In this document: positions 6,672 to 8,374 of the stretch, one piece after another
Layout: each line of letters begins with the position of its first letter
How positions within the stretch are numbered: position 1 is the stretch's first letter
Origin: Marinosulfonomonas sp.
GTDB lineage: Bacteria; Pseudomonadota; Alphaproteobacteria; Rhodobacterales; Rhodobacteraceae
Length of the DNA: 8,374 nt
Assembly: GCA_022712735.1 (NCBI GenBank)
Contig: JAFLKA010000211.1
Span: 1-8,374 of the forward strand
Direction: 5' to 3'
Program-made: the position numbers and the translations under genes
The notes under the pieces: generated by a model
Seen by the model: the letters and a program-made list of their open reading frames with translations, nothing else
Told to the model about the DNA's origin: nothing
The model's database searches: none

Positions 6672-7924
6672 CCTTGACCCTTGTTCTGGAACACGCACCA
6701 CATCGGCAAAATGCTCAAACCCATGTTCATCAAGGGGGCGAGTTGACAATCGGGCGGGGCGATGATGCCGGTTGGCAGATTGATGATCCTGACAAATTCA
6801 TCTCACGCCACCATTGTGTGATCTCGGACCAGAACGGGAAGTTCAGTGTGACAGATGCCAGTTCGGGCGGGCTGTTTGTTGACGGGGCGAGCACCGCACT
6901 TGGCCCCGGAAATTCAGCTGAACTGGAAAACGGAATGCGCCTGAGGATGGGTGACTTCGTAATAAGGATCGAGTTGGAACAGGAGAATTCTGCCACCACC
7001 AGCAGTACCCACCATGTGCGCAAACCTTCGACCGCTATCGGGTTCGAGGATGACGATTTCTTTTCGATGAAATCCAAACCTGTAGAGCGGGCCGAGCGAC
7101 CCGAAACACTGCCCGACCCGTTTGAGGGCAGTAGCGGCGTAAAGGGCGGGTTTGACACCACCGAGGAAGAAGAAACCGCGCCCCCGCTTTTTGATGACGC
7201 CTTTACGCTTGATCCTGTATCAACCCCAAGCGAGCCAGAGCCGCCAGAACCCGTTCACAAGCCCGCCCCTGTTGTTGATGCTCCAGTGCCTCCACCTCCA
7301 CAACCAGCAAAGGTAGAACCTGCTGCTGTACCGGCACCGGTGCAGCAAGATGCGCTGCTTGCCGCCTTTTTTGACGGGCTGGGTCTGGGAGACGATATGA
7401 TCCCCGTTGCAAATCAGGCCGATCAAATGCGCGAAATGGGCAAACGGTTTCGCCTGTTGGTCGATGGGGTGATGCATATGCTGCGCGCGCGCGCCAAAGA
7501 AAAGCAGAACGTGCGTGTGGCCCAGACAATAATCGGGGCGCAGGATGTTAATCCGCTAAAATTTCTGGCCACCACCGATGACGCGCTTGAAGCTTTGATA
7601 AAGCCGCGCGGCAAAGGGTATCTGGAACCTGATGCTGCGATTGAAGGCGCTTTTCGAGATCTTGCCGACCATCAGTTGCGCACCTGGACTGCACTCCAGT
7701 CTGCATTGCGCCGGATGATCGACAACTTTGATCCTGACGCAATTGAAAAGGAAATGGAAAACACCGGCCTACTCGAGGCACTGCTCGCTGGCGGGAAAAG
7801 CGCCAAGCTGTGGCAGCTGTATGAAGAACGGTATCAGGAAATTGCCAAAGCAGCAGAAGATCGGTTTTTGGGCGAGGTTGGTTCGGATTTTAGAGACGCA
7901 TATGAACAAAACAGGAGGAATTGA
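6668..7924 (+). CDS. tagH: T6SS-associated FHA-domain protein (Fha/TagH)
   Basis: Three parts are visible in 418 residues. Residues about 5-103 form an FHA domain with 'LTIGRGDD' (GR at 29-30), 'ISRHHC' (SRxH at 46-49), 'FSVTDASSGGLFVDG' (59-73) and 'RLRMGDFVIRI'. Residues about 104-225 are an acidic and then proline-rich linker (runs such as 'EPEPPEP' and 'VPPPPQP'). Residues about 227-414 match the T6SS-specific C-terminal domain of TagH: 'DALLAAFFDGLGL', 'GVMHMLRARAKEKQNVR', 'NPLKFLATTDDALEAL', 'AFRDLADHQ' and 'AEDRFLGEV'. FHA proteins bind phosphothreonine; in studied T6SSs they act with the PpkA kinase to switch assembly on. The recognition-loop Asn of canonical FHA domains (NG) is Gly67 here. 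No kinase or phosphatase gene is in view. The gene overlaps tssG by 4 bases and is followed after 1 base by tssJ. Confidence 0.95.
   Translation: MTLTLVLEHAPHRQNAQTHVHQGGELTIGRGDDAGWQIDDPDKFISRHHCVISDQNGKFSVTDASSGGLFVDGASTALGPGNSAELENGMRLRMGDFVIRIELEQENSATTSSTHHVRKPSTAIGFEDDDFFSMKSKPVERAERPETLPDPFEGSSGVKGGFDTTEEEETAPPLFDDAFTLDPVSTPSEPEPPEPVHKPAPVVDAPVPPPPQPAKVEPAAVPAPVQQDALLAAFFDGLGLGDDMIPVANQADQMREMGKRFRLLVDGVMHMLRARAKEKQNVRVAQTIIGAQDVNPLKFLATTDDALEALIKPRGKGYLEPDAAIEGAFRDLADHQLRTWTALQSALRRMIDNFDPDAIEKEMENTGLLEALLAGGKSAKLWQLYEERYQEIAKAAEDRFLGEVGSDFRDAYEQNRRN
7913..7918 (+). promoter_or_regulatory. Ribosome binding site of tssJ
   Basis: AGGAGG stands 7 bases before the ATG at 7926, inside the last codons of the FHA gene. 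It gives good support for this start and therefore for the N-terminal signal sequence with twin arginines. Confidence 0.85.
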
Positions 7925-7925
7925 T

Positions 7926-8374
7926 ATGACGATCAATAGACGCAATTTTGTGATTGCCAGTGGCGCTGTGCTGACGCTTGGCGCATGTCTTGGCCCCAAA
8001 GGGCCGGGTGCTGTGACAATCAGCGCCAATGGGACATCAGGTATGAACCCCGGTCCGGATGGCAGTGATCGGCCCCTAACGCTAACTGTGGTCCAGTTAA
8101 AAAGTTCGGCTGCGTTTGATAGCGCCGACTTTTTCGCGCTGCAAAATCCATCCGCGGCACTGGGTGGCGATTTGCTAAAGGCGGATCAGATTGTTCTGAC
8201 TACTGGCTCGTCGGCAAGCAAAGTGATCGGCATCGAGGCAGGTGCAGCTTTTATCGGTGTAATTGCCGGTTTTCGCAGTCCGGCCGGAAAAATATTCCGC
8301 TCAAAAGTAGCCACGCCTGCCAAAGGTGATGCGGGCATCGCAATAACGGTTGGATCAGGCGGTATTTCGCTTGT
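7926..8374 (+). CDS. tssJ: TssJ, T6SS outer-membrane lipoprotein (3' end outside window)
   Basis: My translation from ATG 7926 gives 149 codons, open to the last base. The N-terminus has Arg5-Arg6, a moderately hydrophobic stretch 'NFVIASGAVLTLGA', and a lipobox LGAC with Cys21 as the expected lipidated residue. Residues +2 and +3 are Leu and Gly, not Asp, so outer-membrane sorting is expected. The mature part follows the TssJ pattern: 'MNPGPDGSDRPLTLTVVQLKSS', whose key parts are NPGPDG and VVQLKSS, then 'FDSADFFALQ', 'LGGDLLKADQIVL', 'AAFIGVIAGFRSP' and a final strand near the window end, so probably only few residues are missing. TssJ anchors the TssJLM trans-envelope complex through TssM. 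The start is one base after the FHA stop and has an AGGAGG site. The export signal resembles a Tat signal (N-R-R-N-F-V), which is unusual. Confidence 0.91.
   Translation, partial: MTINRRNFVIASGAVLTLGACLGPKGPGAVTISANGTSGMNPGPDGSDRPLTLTVVQLKSSAAFDSADFFALQNPSAALGGDLLKADQIVLTTGSSASKVIGIEAGAAFIGVIAGFRSPAGKIFRSKVATPAKGDAGIAITVGSGGISL

Overview
The window is an uninterrupted, co-directional stretch of a type VI secretion system (T6SS) structural operon. All nine genes are on the + strand: tssA (3' end only), tssB, tssC, hcp/tssD, tssE, tssF, tssG, an FHA-domain gene (fha/tagH) and tssJ (5' part, cut by the window end). No RNA gene, mobile element, CRISPR array, promoter or convincing Rho-independent terminator was found. 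The largest gap between genes is 49 bases, so there is no non-coding stretch over 300 bases.

The protein sequences, moderate GC (roughly 50-55% by eye) and gene order suggest a Gram-negative proteobacterium, most likely an alphaproteobacterium of the Roseobacter/Rhodobacterales type. That assignment is inference from general similarity, not from a marker gene.

Layout. Positions 1-387 hold the TssA C-terminus. tssB and tssC (420-2467) encode the contractile sheath and lie 2 bases apart. A 49-base gap with hairpins at its upstream edge separates tssC from hcp (2517-3005), which encodes the inner-tube protein. Then come the baseplate genes tssE, tssF and tssG (3029-6671), joined by a TAATG overlap and a 37-base overlap. 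The FHA gene (6668-7924) overlaps tssG by ATGA, and tssJ begins at 7926, one base after the FHA stop. The tight spacing argues for one transcript with translational coupling. Its promoter should lie upstream, and the remaining core genes (tssK, tssL, tssM, clpV, vgrG and effectors) must lie outside the window.

How the parts work together, from family knowledge: TssE, TssF and TssG (with TssK and VgrG) form the baseplate. Hcp stacks into a tube, around which TssB/TssC polymerise under TssA coordination. TssJ is the outer-membrane lipoprotein of the TssJLM membrane complex. FHA proteins are post-translational regulators that bind phosphothreonine on T6SS partners in systems where this has been studied.

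No wholly new system is visible. The points worth a second look are details: a twin-arginine-like signal on the TssJ lipoprotein, an enlarged N-terminal region in TssE, loss of the usual Asn in the FHA recognition loop, a three-cysteine cluster in TssF, and RNA hairpins on both sides of hcp.
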